From: Patescibacteria group bacterium
GTDB lineage: Bacteria; Patescibacteriota; Microgenomatia; UBA8517
DNA: 9,723 nucleotides
Direction of reading: 5' to 3'
NCBI GenBank assembly: GCA_025057695.1
Contig: JANWVB010000047.1
Span: forward strand, 1 to 9,723
Part shown: positions 1 to 7,377 of the stretch, piece after piece
Position numbering within the stretch: position 1 is the stretch's first letter
How the letters are laid out: every line of letters starts with the position of its first letter
Made by a program: the position numbers and the translations under genes
Notes under the pieces: generated by a model
Databases searched by the model: none
What the model was told of the DNA's origin: nothing
Seen by the model: only the letters and a program-made list of their open reading frames with translations

Positions 1-405
1 ATTTCAAATTTCAGATTAAGGTTTAACATTACATTAAGTACAAATTGGGTAGGGAGGGGATTTAAGTTTAAGTATAAGTATAGGTGATTATTGATAGATG
101 TTTGATGATTTTAATATGTAGTATATTTGTACACTTTAATTTGTTAGTTATTAGTAGAGCAATTGTCTAATATTACAAGTATTACAAGCAAAGCAGAATT
201 TTTATCTGGTTCGGTGTGATTATAGTCAAGTTAAAATTGCATGTTGAAATGCTCAAATTTGTGTATAATATTTTGTGATAATTGTGATAATAATATGATT
301 AATTATAATTTAGAGATTTAGAGTAAAGAGTAAAGTGAGGCTTGAGTTAATTTAGCAACAACAAAGTATTGAAGTAAAACGGTCAGATTTTATTTAATAA
401 AAACA
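1..405. other. AT-rich gene-free region with short tandem duplications
   Basis: No convincing coding region is visible on either strand. The stretch holds several very short direct tandem repeats: ATTTCAA/ATTTCAG at 1-14, four degenerate hexamers TTTAAG, TTTAAG, TATAAG, TATAGG at 61-84, ATTACAAGT/ATTACAAGC at 171-188, a perfect double TTGTGATAA at 273-290, and TTTAGAGA/TTTAGAG near 309. A G-rich patch lies at 47-59. A TATAAT at 264-269 has a TTGAAA at 244-249, but the 14-base spacer is too short for a good sigma70 promoter. The last 40 bases contain the predicted promoter of the following gene. Confidence 0.6.
369..398 (+). promoter_or_regulatory. Predicted promoter of the 423-aa surface protein gene
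   Basis: TTGAAG at 369-374 and TTTAAT at 393-398 are separated by 18 bases and resemble sigma70 -35 and -10 boxes. Transcription would start near 405, about seven bases before the ATG at 412, leaving no room for a Shine-Dalgarno. The second cohesin-like gene has nearly the same pair of boxes. This is prediction from sequence only, and the AT-rich background makes chance matches likely. Confidence 0.4.
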
Positions 406-411
406 GTGTTC

Positions 412-1683
412 ATGAATTTAGAAAATCAGATTTATAACCTTAAAAGATTTTTTAATAAAAAAAATACTTTAAATATTCTCACCACTGTCTTTTTGCTTTT
501 AATGCTTCCTGTAGGAATTACTTTGACAAGACAAGCTCAAATTTTTTTCTCAAGCGCTGATGAAAATACGGTAAGATTGTATTTACTACCTTCAAACATC
601 GAACTTCCTCCGGATACCATGCTCAAACTGATGGTGGACGCGAAAAGCAATAAGATCGGTTTTGTGCGCGCTGAAATTGTTTTTGATCCCAGTCAGATAG
701 ATTTAGTTGGAGACATAAGCACATCAGATAAGTTTAAGACAATTATAGAAAAAACTTCCAAAGAAATTGCAAATTCTCAAGGGAAAATAGCGCTTGTTTT
801 GGGAGTTTCTCCGGCGGATAGGGAATCCGCGCCTTCGGGGGTATTTGAAATTGCAAGTGTGCCAATTGGGGCAAAAACTGACCAAAAAAATATTCAGGCG
901 GTAGTAAGTATTGATCAGCAAAAATCACAAGTTGTTTCAATGAATTCCTTAAATCTTGCTATAGATAAGAAGGATTCGAATTTAACTATCAACCCTGTGG
1001 GGCTAGTTTCTTTAGCTCCTGAGTTGACTGTTACACAAGTTCCAACTTCTGCAACAATAACTTACACAAAGACTCCCACGCTTACTAATACTTCTACACC
1101 CACACCCACGTTAGCAACTACTAACACTCCCTCCCCACGCGCGACTAATCCCTCGGTTGCAACATTGACTTCTACTCCCACTGCATCGCCGATTCCTACT
1201 TCTACTGCCACACCAAGAAGTACTTTGGCGCCCTTGCCCATTCCCACATCTGTGCCTGATGAGTCTTCAAAGAATGTTGATCTTAGTTTTTGGTTGCCCG
1301 GGATCGCTCTTGGTCCTAAAACTGGCAATTGGAACTACCCAGATAAGTTTGTGATTAAAAATATAAGCAAAAAGCCTGTTGCTGTGAAATTCAACATTGA
1401 TTATTGGAAAGATGCCGAAGATTTAGGATACAAAGATTTGTCATGGACACAAACTCTTGAGCCTGATCAGATAGTTGAATACGGTGGCGGTAAAATATGT
1501 GGCAAATGGAGTTTGATTGTCGAGGTAGGGAAACGAAGTTCAGGCGCTGTGTCTGAACCTGACAAAGAAGCTTGCGCTTTGTTGCCAACTGTTACACCCA
1601 CTCCAGTTCTGACTACAGCTCCGTCCAAGCCTCCTGTTAAGTGTACTTGGTGGAGAAGATTGCTCAGAAGGTGCAACAAGTAA
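412..1683 (+). CDS. Cohesin-like surface protein with Thr/Pro linker and Cys-containing C-terminal domain
   Basis: The gene encodes 423 residues from the ATG at 412; an in-frame GTG at 406 would add two. No Shine-Dalgarno precedes either. Residues about 18-46 form a basic stretch followed by a hydrophobic segment (TLNILTTVFLLLMLPVGI) and a polar neck (TRQAQIF), fitting an uncleaved anchor or signal peptide. Residues about 52-195 look like a cohesin-type beta-sandwich: an N-terminal strand (VRLYLLPS), then FVRAEIVFDPSQIDL, the A-x-I-x-F-D-P pattern common in cohesin folds. Residues 205-285 are a low-complexity Thr/Pro/Ser linker. A further compact domain (about 287-390) is rich in Trp and Tyr and has Cys at 363 and 388. 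After a second short TP stretch the protein ends in CTWWRRLLRRCNK with two more Cys. There is no C-terminal membrane helix or sorting signal, so it is probably tethered by its N-terminus. Cell-surface location is inferred; ligand and partner are unknown. Confidence 0.8.
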   Translation: MNLENQIYNLKRFFNKKNTLNILTTVFLLLMLPVGITLTRQAQIFFSSADENTVRLYLLPSNIELPPDTMLKLMVDAKSNKIGFVRAEIVFDPSQIDLVGDISTSDKFKTIIEKTSKEIANSQGKIALVLGVSPADRESAPSGVFEIASVPIGAKTDQKNIQAVVSIDQQKSQVVSMNSLNLAIDKKDSNLTINPVGLVSLAPELTVTQVPTSATITYTKTPTLTNTSTPTPTLATTNTPSPRATNPSVATLTSTPTASPIPTSTATPRSTLAPLPIPTSVPDESSKNVDLSFWLPGIALGPKTGNWNYPDKFVIKNISKKPVAVKFNIDYWKDAEDLGYKDLSWTQTLEPDQIVEYGGGKICGKWSLIVEVGKRSSGAVSEPDKEACALLPTVTPTPVLTTAPSKPPVKCTWWRRLLRRCNK

Positions 1684-1801
1684 AGTTTGGGGTTAGTTCG
1701 TACGTTTTTTACAACTCGGTGATTTTCTAGAAATCCTTGTGTAAGTTAATGAATGCGCCGAATTATCGATTTGGATTGATTTTTTTGCTAGTTGAATAAG
1801 T

Positions 1802-1823
1802 TTAGTCAAGTCATACTGACTAA
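1802..1823. repeat. Inverted repeat in the convergent intergenic region
   Basis: TTAGTCA at 1802-1808 and TGACTAA at 1817-1823 form a perfect 7-bp stem with an 8-base loop. It lies between two convergent genes and might help end transcription, but it is AT-rich and lacks a strong U-tract on either side. The rest of 1684-1945 shows only AT-rich sequence and the short palindrome TTTCTAGAAA at 1724-1733. Confidence 0.3.
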
Positions 1824-1945
1824 CATTATTAAGTTTTCTTGGTTTATTCTTTTAATAATTAAATTAAACTAGAGAATCTTATCTTTTTGCCATATAAGAA
1901 TTTGATAGCACAATACTCTTGTGTGTATTTCTTATGAAGTAATTC

Positions 1946-4264
1946 TTATTTACCAAATATCGATTGGATTGCTTCTCTGAGAGTATACCCTTTATTAGGA
2001 TCAGATATGCCAATGGTTTCTGCTGGGTTTCTTTCTTCTATATCTCTTTCTGGCACGCCTATAGCAATCATTTGTTGTTTGGAATTTGCAACCAAAGCCT
2101 CCAGATCTTTTCCATGAATATAACTATATGCTATGACATTGTTTCGATTAGGCGAGTCAGTTTTTAACATTGATACACCAAGGTACATATTGTCTGAGCC
2201 TTTGATTTTATACAAACGAAAGGTTATTCCTTGCCCGTTCAAGCACCATGTGGAAATTTCATTTTCGTCAATGCCAAAAAGGGAGCAAAAGAGCGAAAAT
2301 TTTTCTTCATTTAGTCCCTCTTGATTTGAATGATATGAGATAAAAGCTGTAGCCAATTCTGTAAAGTCAACTTCTTCGTATGCTGTTGGCGTTTTCTGAT
2401 TGATTATTTCTGCCAGATCGCGAATTAGTTTGATCATTCTTTCTGGATTGGCTGAAACTGTTTGGTAAGAACGAGCAACTATAAGTTCTGCCGCTTGGGC
2501 TTTTTTAGTTTCATCAAGCGACAGATTTAGTTTCAATAATTCTTCCAATACTAGTCTTTTATCTTCTTTTCTGTTTCTTTTAGTGACATTTTCTGAATAA
2601 ATTGCAAGACCAGTGTTAGGATTCAGGTAATAACTGCCATTTGGTAGCAAAATTGTTTCACCGTTTGGCAATGTGGCAAAAAGTCCGTCAAAGTGAGCTT
2701 CTGCTAATTCTTCAAGACCTTTGGATTTGGCTAGTTCGCGAGCTTCTTGATTGTTTATTATTGTTTTTTTACTCCCTATTCTCAAGTAATAGTGTGGTTG
2801 GCTACTTTTTATATCAATTACCAATTCGAGGCTGGCGCAAGCTATTTCTACTGATAGACTTTTATAGCTTGGAGCTATTAAACCTCCGCTAAAATCTTCA
2901 ATTTTTATTGTAGTTGGTGTTTCTTGCGCCAAATTTCCTGTGGCGGTTTTTCCTTTCAAAAGATTTTTTAAATTATCCGATACTTCTTGTCTCTCTAAAT
3001 CAGTTATTATTGATACGATCTCATTAAGATAGTTGGTTACTCTGACTGCTGTGGTATTTTGCCCGGATACCATTAAAGGTTCTAACTCTTTATGGTCTTC
3101 AAAAAATGCTTTTACTTGCATAACAACCTCCAAATCTTTTCTGGCTTTCTGTGAAGCTTTTTGTTCTATTTCATAAACAGGAACCCTGTAATGTACACCA
3201 GATGTTTGCAAATCTGGTTTTCTGATTGATCTGATTTGCTTGATTAAAGTTATTGCCTTTTGCCTTATACCATCGCTTACATCAATGCTCATAGCTAAAA
3301 ATCTAAGTATTTCTTCTATCTCTTTTGAAATCCTAGTTTGGTAACTTTCGTAGAATTCTTGAGTAATTATTAAATTTAATTCCCCTGAATCCCTTTCCAT
3401 TATTTCTGACAGTATCTCAAACGAGCTTTTTTGGCTTGTGTCAAGAGGTAGGGTAACTTGATCCGCTTGTCTTGAGGTTATTACTTGAACCCCGTAGTTT
3501 TTGTATCCTGTTGGCAAGGCTTTTGTATTTTCTTCGGAAATTTCTGTCAAAGATATTGTTACAAGTTTTTCGACTTCTCTTGGACGATTTCTGAGGGCAT
3601 ACAAAAGATAGCTTTCCGAGGGATATAATTGCGCATTAACATCAGCTGGTATTTGCAGATGATCTTTTACAGATGCGGGAATTGCGCTGATTGCTTTTTC
3701 TAATTCTAGGCTTTCTGGTTTGATGATATCTAGATTGTTTTCTAGCGCTTGTCTCAGAAAGATTTCTTCGAGACCTCTTGTATCAAGGGTTGGGGTAGAC
3801 AGCCTCCATTCAGGGTGTGATTCAATCTGTGTCAAAACATATAACATGTTATCCCGATTAGCTTCGTGACCATATCCCATTGGTATGACATCTCCGGGAA
3901 GTGTTATCTCGGGCCTTAGGTGATCAGTTTGGGCGAAAAACGAGATTGTGGTTCCATCTGGCAGTTTATAAGTTGGTATAATGGCCCATTTTCGCTCATT
4001 GGGCTTATTGAGATTATTGACTATACGTGGCGATAATACGACTTTGATATTGTTTTCATTGTTTTGCACATCTGGGGTATTAGGTTCAGTTTCAGGGAGA
4101 GACTTAAGAAAATCACTAAAACGTTGATAGAATTCAATCATAGCTTGATCTACCTCTTGAGACCCACGCCAAGTGGGAGCTTGTGTGTATTTATCAATTG
4201 GAGGAGCGAAATTTTCTAGAGCTTTTATCAAGGATAGTTGGTTTGGAGTTGATTCTGTAGTCAT
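1946..4264 (-). CDS. Unrecognised 772-aa soluble protein
   Basis: I do not recognise this family. The protein has no signal peptide, no membrane helix and few cysteines, so it is probably cytoplasmic. Residues 1-70 are polar and probably flexible. Residues about 72-140 look beta-rich, with LPDGTTISFF and LPGDVIPMGYGHEAN. Residues about 280-440 are predominantly helical and charged, possibly coiled coil. Residues about 455-560 return to beta structure with repeated turns (TLPNGETILLPNGSYYLNP). Residues 565-660 are helical, and about 670-772 look like a small alpha/beta end domain. The ATG at 4264 is chosen because a TGnTAAAAT extended -10 lies eight bases upstream and no Shine-Dalgarno is seen. 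It is on the same strand as tRNA-Trp, 72 bases downstream of it, and converges with the 423-aa surface gene. I see no nuclease, ATPase or protease signature. Confidence 0.8.
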   Translation of the reverse strand: MTTESTPNQLSLIKALENFAPPIDKYTQAPTWRGSQEVDQAMIEFYQRFSDFLKSLPETEPNTPDVQNNENNIKVVLSPRIVNNLNKPNERKWAIIPTYKLPDGTTISFFAQTDHLRPEITLPGDVIPMGYGHEANRDNMLYVLTQIESHPEWRLSTPTLDTRGLEEIFLRQALENNLDIIKPESLELEKAISAIPASVKDHLQIPADVNAQLYPSESYLLYALRNRPREVEKLVTISLTEISEENTKALPTGYKNYGVQVITSRQADQVTLPLDTSQKSSFEILSEIMERDSGELNLIITQEFYESYQTRISKEIEEILRFLAMSIDVSDGIRQKAITLIKQIRSIRKPDLQTSGVHYRVPVYEIEQKASQKARKDLEVVMQVKAFFEDHKELEPLMVSGQNTTAVRVTNYLNEIVSIITDLERQEVSDNLKNLLKGKTATGNLAQETPTTIKIEDFSGGLIAPSYKSLSVEIACASLELVIDIKSSQPHYYLRIGSKKTIINNQEARELAKSKGLEELAEAHFDGLFATLPNGETILLPNGSYYLNPNTGLAIYSENVTKRNRKEDKRLVLEELLKLNLSLDETKKAQAAELIVARSYQTVSANPERMIKLIRDLAEIINQKTPTAYEEVDFTELATAFISYHSNQEGLNEEKFSLFCSLFGIDENEISTWCLNGQGITFRLYKIKGSDNMYLGVSMLKTDSPNRNNVIAYSYIHGKDLEALVANSKQQMIAIGVPERDIEERNPAETIGISDPNKGYTLREAIQSIFGK

Positions 4265-4272
4265 AGCAACTA

Positions 4273-4296
4273 ATTTTATCAGTTTTTTTCTGATAA
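4273..4296 (-). promoter_or_regulatory. Extended -10 inside an inverted repeat, before the 772-aa gene
   Basis: TTATCAG at 4276-4282 and CTGATAA at 4290-4296 form a perfect 7-bp inverted repeat around seven T residues. On the minus strand the arm nearest the gene continues into TGATAAAAT (4281-4273), which fits an extended -10 box (TGn plus TAAAAT). The ATG follows eight bases later, so the mRNA would be leaderless. The overlap of a palindrome with the -10 would suit an operator, though a simple hairpin is also possible. No good -35 is seen at the usual spacing. Confidence 0.4.
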
Positions 4297-4304
4297 TTCA
4301 TCTC

Positions 4305-4325
4305 AAAAACGAAAAATTCGTTTTT
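4305..4325 (-). terminator. Possible terminator after tRNA-Trp
   Basis: AAAAACGAA at 4305-4313 and TTCGTTTTT at 4317-4325 form a perfect 9-bp stem with a 3-base loop, 12 bases beyond the 3' end of tRNA-Trp on the minus strand. The T-rich far arm would act as the U-tract. It would separate tRNA transcription from the downstream 772-aa gene. The stem is weak because it has only two G-C pairs. Confidence 0.4.
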
Positions 4326-4336
4326 TGCTAAATTTG

Positions 4337-4407
4337 CAGGGGTGGAGTGAATCGAACACTCGTTGGCGGTTTTGGAGACCGCTGTCCTACCACTGAACGA
4401 CACCCCT
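4337..4407 (-). tRNA. trnW: tRNA-Trp (anticodon CCA)
   Basis: The 71-nt cloverleaf is complete. The acceptor stem AGGGGTG pairs with CACCCCT. The D arm is GTTC/GGAC with a 7-base loop. The anticodon stem GCGGT/ACCGC encloses loop CTCCAAA, giving anticodon CCA. The variable loop is 4 nt. The T arm GAGTG/CACTC encloses TTCGATT. The discriminator is G73, as in bacterial tRNA-Trp, and the overall sequence resembles the E. coli tRNA (AGGGGCG...CCCCUG). The following bases are CAAA, so CCA is not encoded and must be added by the CCA enzyme. A TATAAA box lies ten bases upstream. In many bacteria tRNA-Trp sits beside rpmG, secE and nusG; here rpmG is about 3.5 kb away. Confidence 0.96.
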
Positions 4408-4416
4408 TTGGGATTT

Positions 4417-4422
4417 TTTATA
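4417..4422 (-). promoter_or_regulatory. Predicted -10 box of tRNA-Trp
   Basis: On the minus strand TATAAA (4422-4417) ends ten bases before the mature 5' end of the tRNA, a typical spacing for a tRNA promoter. No clear -35 box is visible at 16-18 bases. Confidence 0.3.
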
Positions 4423-4531
4423 GTTTATGTGAAATTTTGTGATTTGTGTTGGCTGATTTTGCTTTTTCTGTCAGATTATCATTTGTAAACATAAAATTAT
4501 ATACTATATGTAATATATTTGCTGATTTTTT

Positions 4532-4537
4532 TATAAA
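4532..4537 (+). promoter_or_regulatory. Possible -10 box of the first paralogue
   Basis: TATAAA at 4532-4537 lies 18 bases before the ATG at 4556, so transcription would begin about 12 bases ahead of the start codon. A second candidate, TATACT at 4500-4505, would give a leader of about 45 bases. Neither has a good -35 box, and the surrounding sequence is strongly AT-rich. Confidence 0.25.
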
Positions 4538-4555
4538 TGAAAAAACAGACAAAAT

Positions 4556-5815
4556 ATGAGCGAGACTAGTGAAATAATTGACAAACCATATGAAAGACCA
4601 ATAAGTAGTGTTGTAGATCAAAGGCGTATTGAAATGCTAGCTAAAGAACTTTCTGTATTTATTCCTAGTGTCTTGAATGTTGATTGGCGAAGTGTTTCAA
4701 GAGTTGATAAAAAAGGTAAGCCATGGAGTTCGTTGGTTTTGGCTTCTAGTGGTGGCATGACGGTTGTGGGAGCGGGATTGGCTGTTGGCGAGAGAAAGTC
4801 TCAGATTAGGGAAACTTTGGGTAATTTATTGGATGCAAGTGCCAAAATTCAGGCAAATGTTGGTGAAGTGACAGAAAAAGCAAATACTGCAACGCAGTTA
4901 ATGGACAATGTATCTTGGCGTAATCTAAATAACAATTTACAGGAAGCAGGAGTTTATGTTTACAATAATGTTTCTAGAGTTTTGGAAGACGGTATATCTG
5001 GAGCCAACTGGACAGTTCCACAAGATGTTATACAGAAATTAAATGAGATACGCGAACAGGTTGGTATTAACCCTTTTGATAATGAATGGATGTTGTCAGT
5101 AACGGAGCAAGTTTTAAAGGGAATAGATTTTGGCAATATTTCTGTTTTGGATGAGACCACGATGGGATTAGTTCTTGCTGGTTTTTTTTGTCATCTTGCT
5201 GGTAAAGTGGGGGAATTTCAAATAGCAAGAATAGTTAATAAGAACAAAGAAGGCTTTAGATATCAAGGTAATTTCCCGAAATTGATTTCGGGTGTTTGGT
5301 ATGCCTTGGGACCAACTTTTGGTTCGTCAAGGAGATTTAATTCTATGCATCTTGCGGAAATTGCAATAGAAGCAGGAAAAATTGAAGAAATGTCTTTGAT
5401 TGGCGCTTTGGCTGACAATAGAAATCTTTATTCATTTGCAGGAGCAAAAGCAGTGTCTGTTACTGCTGAATTAATTGATAAGTTGGTTTACGGATCCGAG
5501 AAAAGACGAAATCAAGTTGCAATATTTGTAAAGAAAGTGACTGAGAAATGTAAGGAAATGTTTGATAAGATAAAAGCTAAATTGACACAAGGGCAAGACA
5601 ATTATGGTATGTCTGTTGGTGTTATTTCAGATGCAAATATTGCAGAGGAAGCAAATAGAGCGTTACCAGAAGTTATAAGTTTTGAACCGGAACAACAAGA
5701 ATTAGAGGAAACACCAAAAAAACAAGAATCAAATATTTCTGACCAGTCTTCATCACCGCAAAAAGAATATCAAAACGCTAATGTGCCTTTGGCTGACGAG
5801 AAGTTAGAAGTCTGA
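4556..5815 (+). CDS. Unrecognised membrane-associated protein, paralogue A of a tandem pair
   Basis: I do not recognise the family, but the 419-aa protein is clearly related to the product of the next gene. Shared blocks, A/B: FIPSVLNVDW/LVPSALNVPW (about residue 35), SGGMTVVGAGLAVGE/SGGLTAAGLALKE (about 65-79), FCHLAGKVGEF/SCHVAGKFAEW (211-221) and GNFPKLISGVWYALGPT/GNLSRLFNTAWHLAAPT (238-254). These blocks contain moderately hydrophobic, small-residue-rich segments at about 58-77, 203-217 and 243-256, which could be membrane helices or buried helices. Residues 85-115 are helical and polar. The tail from about 350 is acidic and Gln/Ser-rich and probably disordered. There is no signal peptide. 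The start at 4556 has no Shine-Dalgarno. It ends in TGA, 148 bases before the second copy. The conserved Cys-His-x-Ala-Gly-Lys block might be functional, but no enzyme is implied. Confidence 0.75.
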   Translation: MSETSEIIDKPYERPISSVVDQRRIEMLAKELSVFIPSVLNVDWRSVSRVDKKGKPWSSLVLASSGGMTVVGAGLAVGERKSQIRETLGNLLDASAKIQANVGEVTEKANTATQLMDNVSWRNLNNNLQEAGVYVYNNVSRVLEDGISGANWTVPQDVIQKLNEIREQVGINPFDNEWMLSVTEQVLKGIDFGNISVLDETTMGLVLAGFFCHLAGKVGEFQIARIVNKNKEGFRYQGNFPKLISGVWYALGPTFGSSRRFNSMHLAEIAIEAGKIEEMSLIGALADNRNLYSFAGAKAVSVTAELIDKLVYGSEKRRNQVAIFVKKVTEKCKEMFDKIKAKLTQGQDNYGMSVGVISDANIAEEANRALPEVISFEPEQQELEETPKKQESNISDQSSSPQKEYQNANVPLADEKLEV

Positions 5816-5920
5816 AACAAAAAGATCGAGTATATTAACTTTAGAACAATCGTGTTCATTAATTGTTTGACAATGGTTACGGAAAAATCTCCCTTAGATT
5901 CTAGTTTCTGTGACTAACTT

Positions 5921-5938
5921 TAGCAAAAGTGCTATAAT
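5921..5938 (+). promoter_or_regulatory. Extended -10 promoter of paralogue B, overlapped by an inverted repeat
   Basis: TGCTATAAT at 5930-5938 is a perfect extended -10 (TGn plus TATAAT). Transcription would start near 5945, about 19 bases before the ATG at 5964, in a leader with no Shine-Dalgarno. The inverted repeat TAGCA (5921-5925)/TGCTA (5930-5934), with a 4-base loop, overlaps the box and could be an operator. The second paralogue therefore probably has its own promoter rather than depending on the first. Confidence 0.5.
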
Positions 5939-5963
5939 CCAAATCAGATAACAATCAAAAAAA

Positions 5964-7310
5964 ATGGAAAATTTAAAAGATACTACAGAAGTTAATGTAG
6001 GTGGAAGGATAAATCAGGTACCTAGAGAATATCTAAAATTTATTGCTGTTAAGCCTTTTTCTACTCTTGTACCTAGTGCTTTAAATGTTCCTTGGGATAC
6101 TGTTGCTACAGCTGTGAGTGAGAAAAAAATAGGATTGGGTTGGCCTTTAACAATTGCCGGTGCCAGTGGTGGTTTAACGGCGGCTGGTCTTGCCTTAAAA
6201 GAACAACTAGGAAGAGTTGCCGAAGGAGTTAGGCATCCTATTAATATCTTCCTACAAGAAGTAGCTGGAAAAGATTGGAGAGATCCAGTGGCTCTCAGGC
6301 AAGTTTTTGATGCTGTGAATGCCAGAACTGATATTGATATAAGTAGCCTTACTTGGTTGAGCGATACTGCTGTAAACATTCTTGGCGATGGCGATATGAA
6401 TAAAGTAGGGGCTGTGCTTTTAGCCGCTCTTTCTTGTCATGTGGCAGGTAAGTTTGCGGAATGGAAAATGTATAGAGATATGAATGCATACGGCGATAAC
6501 GTTGAAGGCAATCTTAGTAGATTGTTTAACACTGCTTGGCACCTTGCAGCTCCGACCATTTTAGATAAGGTAACTTTAAAGTCGCAATGGTCTGAGAAAT
6601 ACGCGAAAGTAATTCGTGTGGCTCGTATTCTTGAAGTTTTACCAGTTGGGTTGTATTTAATTCATCAAGATTGGAAAATAATGGAGTTTTATGCGTTATT
6701 AAAATCCTCCTCTTTGCTATTTGAAGGTTTAGATAAGATTCAGTACGGATTTGAAGGTTTTTATAATGTCATGTCTAGATTTGGACAGGCAATAGGAGAA
6801 AAAGGTAAACAGGTCTTAGAAAGGTTAAGAAAAGAGAGACGAAAACCTAAATTCTCAAGTCGCGATGTTGGTGTAGGCAACGATGTTGGCGTTGGCTATG
6901 CTCAGGGTATACATACACAAGATACTCAAGAAGTTCCAATAAGCCAAGCCAGAGGACCAAGCGCTAGTCAAGGCGCTCAAATTCCGGAAGAATCAGGACT
7001 AGAACCGAGCAATCAATCTGGTCGAGGTTCCCCTTACGGTGGCGAAGCTGGCGATTTTGGGGGTGTTATCGAAGGAGAGGTTGTTGGTGAATCAGAATTC
7101 CTGCCCGATGCCGGTTCAAGTATTGCCGGTCTTTTACCTGAATTTCCCTTGCCGGCGCATTTAGCGAGTATTTATAATGATTTTGTTCGCAAAAATGGTG
7201 AACTTCCCCCAGAAGAAGCGAAAGCATTGATTGAAGAATTCGATAAAAGGGGTAATATGACAGAAGAAGAATTTAGAAGGCTACTGAAAAATTATTGGAG
7301 CAGAAACTAA
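5964..7310 (+). CDS. Unrecognised membrane-associated protein, paralogue B of a tandem pair
   Basis: The 448-aa product is a diverged copy of the preceding gene product, aligning over roughly residues 20-290 through the shared PSALNVPW, SGGLTAAG, SCHVAGKFAEW and AWHLAAPT blocks. Hydrophobic stretches lie at about 59-77, 147-161 and 220-233. Residues 280-296 are strongly basic (KGKQVLERLRKERRKPK). The tail differs completely from that of paralogue A. Residues 300-375 are Gly/Ser/Gln-rich with a DVGVG duplication (301-311), probably disordered. LPDAG occurs at 380-384. The last 50 residues form a charged helical module (NGELPPEEAKALIEEF, then MTEEEFRRLLKNYW). That end resembles a small helix-turn-helix-like or EF-hand-like pair, but no complete EF-hand loop is present. 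The ATG at 5964 is preceded by a strong extended -10 and no Shine-Dalgarno. Function is unknown. Confidence 0.77.
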   Translation: MENLKDTTEVNVGGRINQVPREYLKFIAVKPFSTLVPSALNVPWDTVATAVSEKKIGLGWPLTIAGASGGLTAAGLALKEQLGRVAEGVRHPINIFLQEVAGKDWRDPVALRQVFDAVNARTDIDISSLTWLSDTAVNILGDGDMNKVGAVLLAALSCHVAGKFAEWKMYRDMNAYGDNVEGNLSRLFNTAWHLAAPTILDKVTLKSQWSEKYAKVIRVARILEVLPVGLYLIHQDWKIMEFYALLKSSSLLFEGLDKIQYGFEGFYNVMSRFGQAIGEKGKQVLERLRKERRKPKFSSRDVGVGNDVGVGYAQGIHTQDTQEVPISQARGPSASQGAQIPEESGLEPSNQSGRGSPYGGEAGDFGGVIEGEVVGESEFLPDAGSSIAGLLPEFPLPAHLASIYNDFVRKNGELPPEEAKALIEEFDKRGNMTEEEFRRLLKNYWSRN

Positions 7311-7360
7311 GAAAGAGATAGTCAATAATAAATCAGGAACTATAAACTAAAAAAACCGCA

Positions 7361-7368
7361 AAGGGGGT
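7361..7368 (+). promoter_or_regulatory. Shine-Dalgarno that decides the start of the 128-aa gene
   Basis: AAGGGGGT at 7361-7368, continuing GTGAG, resembles the anti-anti-SD consensus AAGGAGGTGA. It lies nine bases before the ATG at 7378 but touches the in-frame GTG at 7369. The ATG is therefore the better start. It is the only clear Shine-Dalgarno in the window. Confidence 0.55.
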
Positions 7369-7377
7369 GTGAGATTA

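Noticed and set aside
47..59. G-quadruplex
   Set aside because: GGGTAGGGAGGGG has only three separate G tracts, so an ordinary four-tract quadruplex cannot form.
1062..1328. Minus-strand frame rich in Val and Gly
   Set aside because: It is the antisense image of the Thr/Pro linker; the apparent GVGVEV repeats follow from that composition.
4194..4403. Open frame on the minus strand of 69 codons
   Set aside because: It covers tRNA-Trp and the start of the 772-aa gene in another frame, and has no protein-like features.
4337..4407. tRNA-Trp as an integration site
   Set aside because: The three-gene module is on the 5' side of the tRNA, no repeated tRNA 3' end was seen, and no integrase is present.
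5813..5920. Reading through the TGA of paralogue A as Gly
   Set aside because: The next stretch stays open for about 35 codons but looks unlike protein of this family, and no gene in the window has an internal TGA.
6014..6379. Minus-strand frame of 121 codons
   Set aside because: It lies entirely inside paralogue B, whose shared blocks with paralogue A show which strand is coding.
7225..7290. EF-hand at the end of paralogue B
   Set aside because: FDKRGNMTEEEF resembles a calcium loop but is too short and lacks ligands at the required positions.
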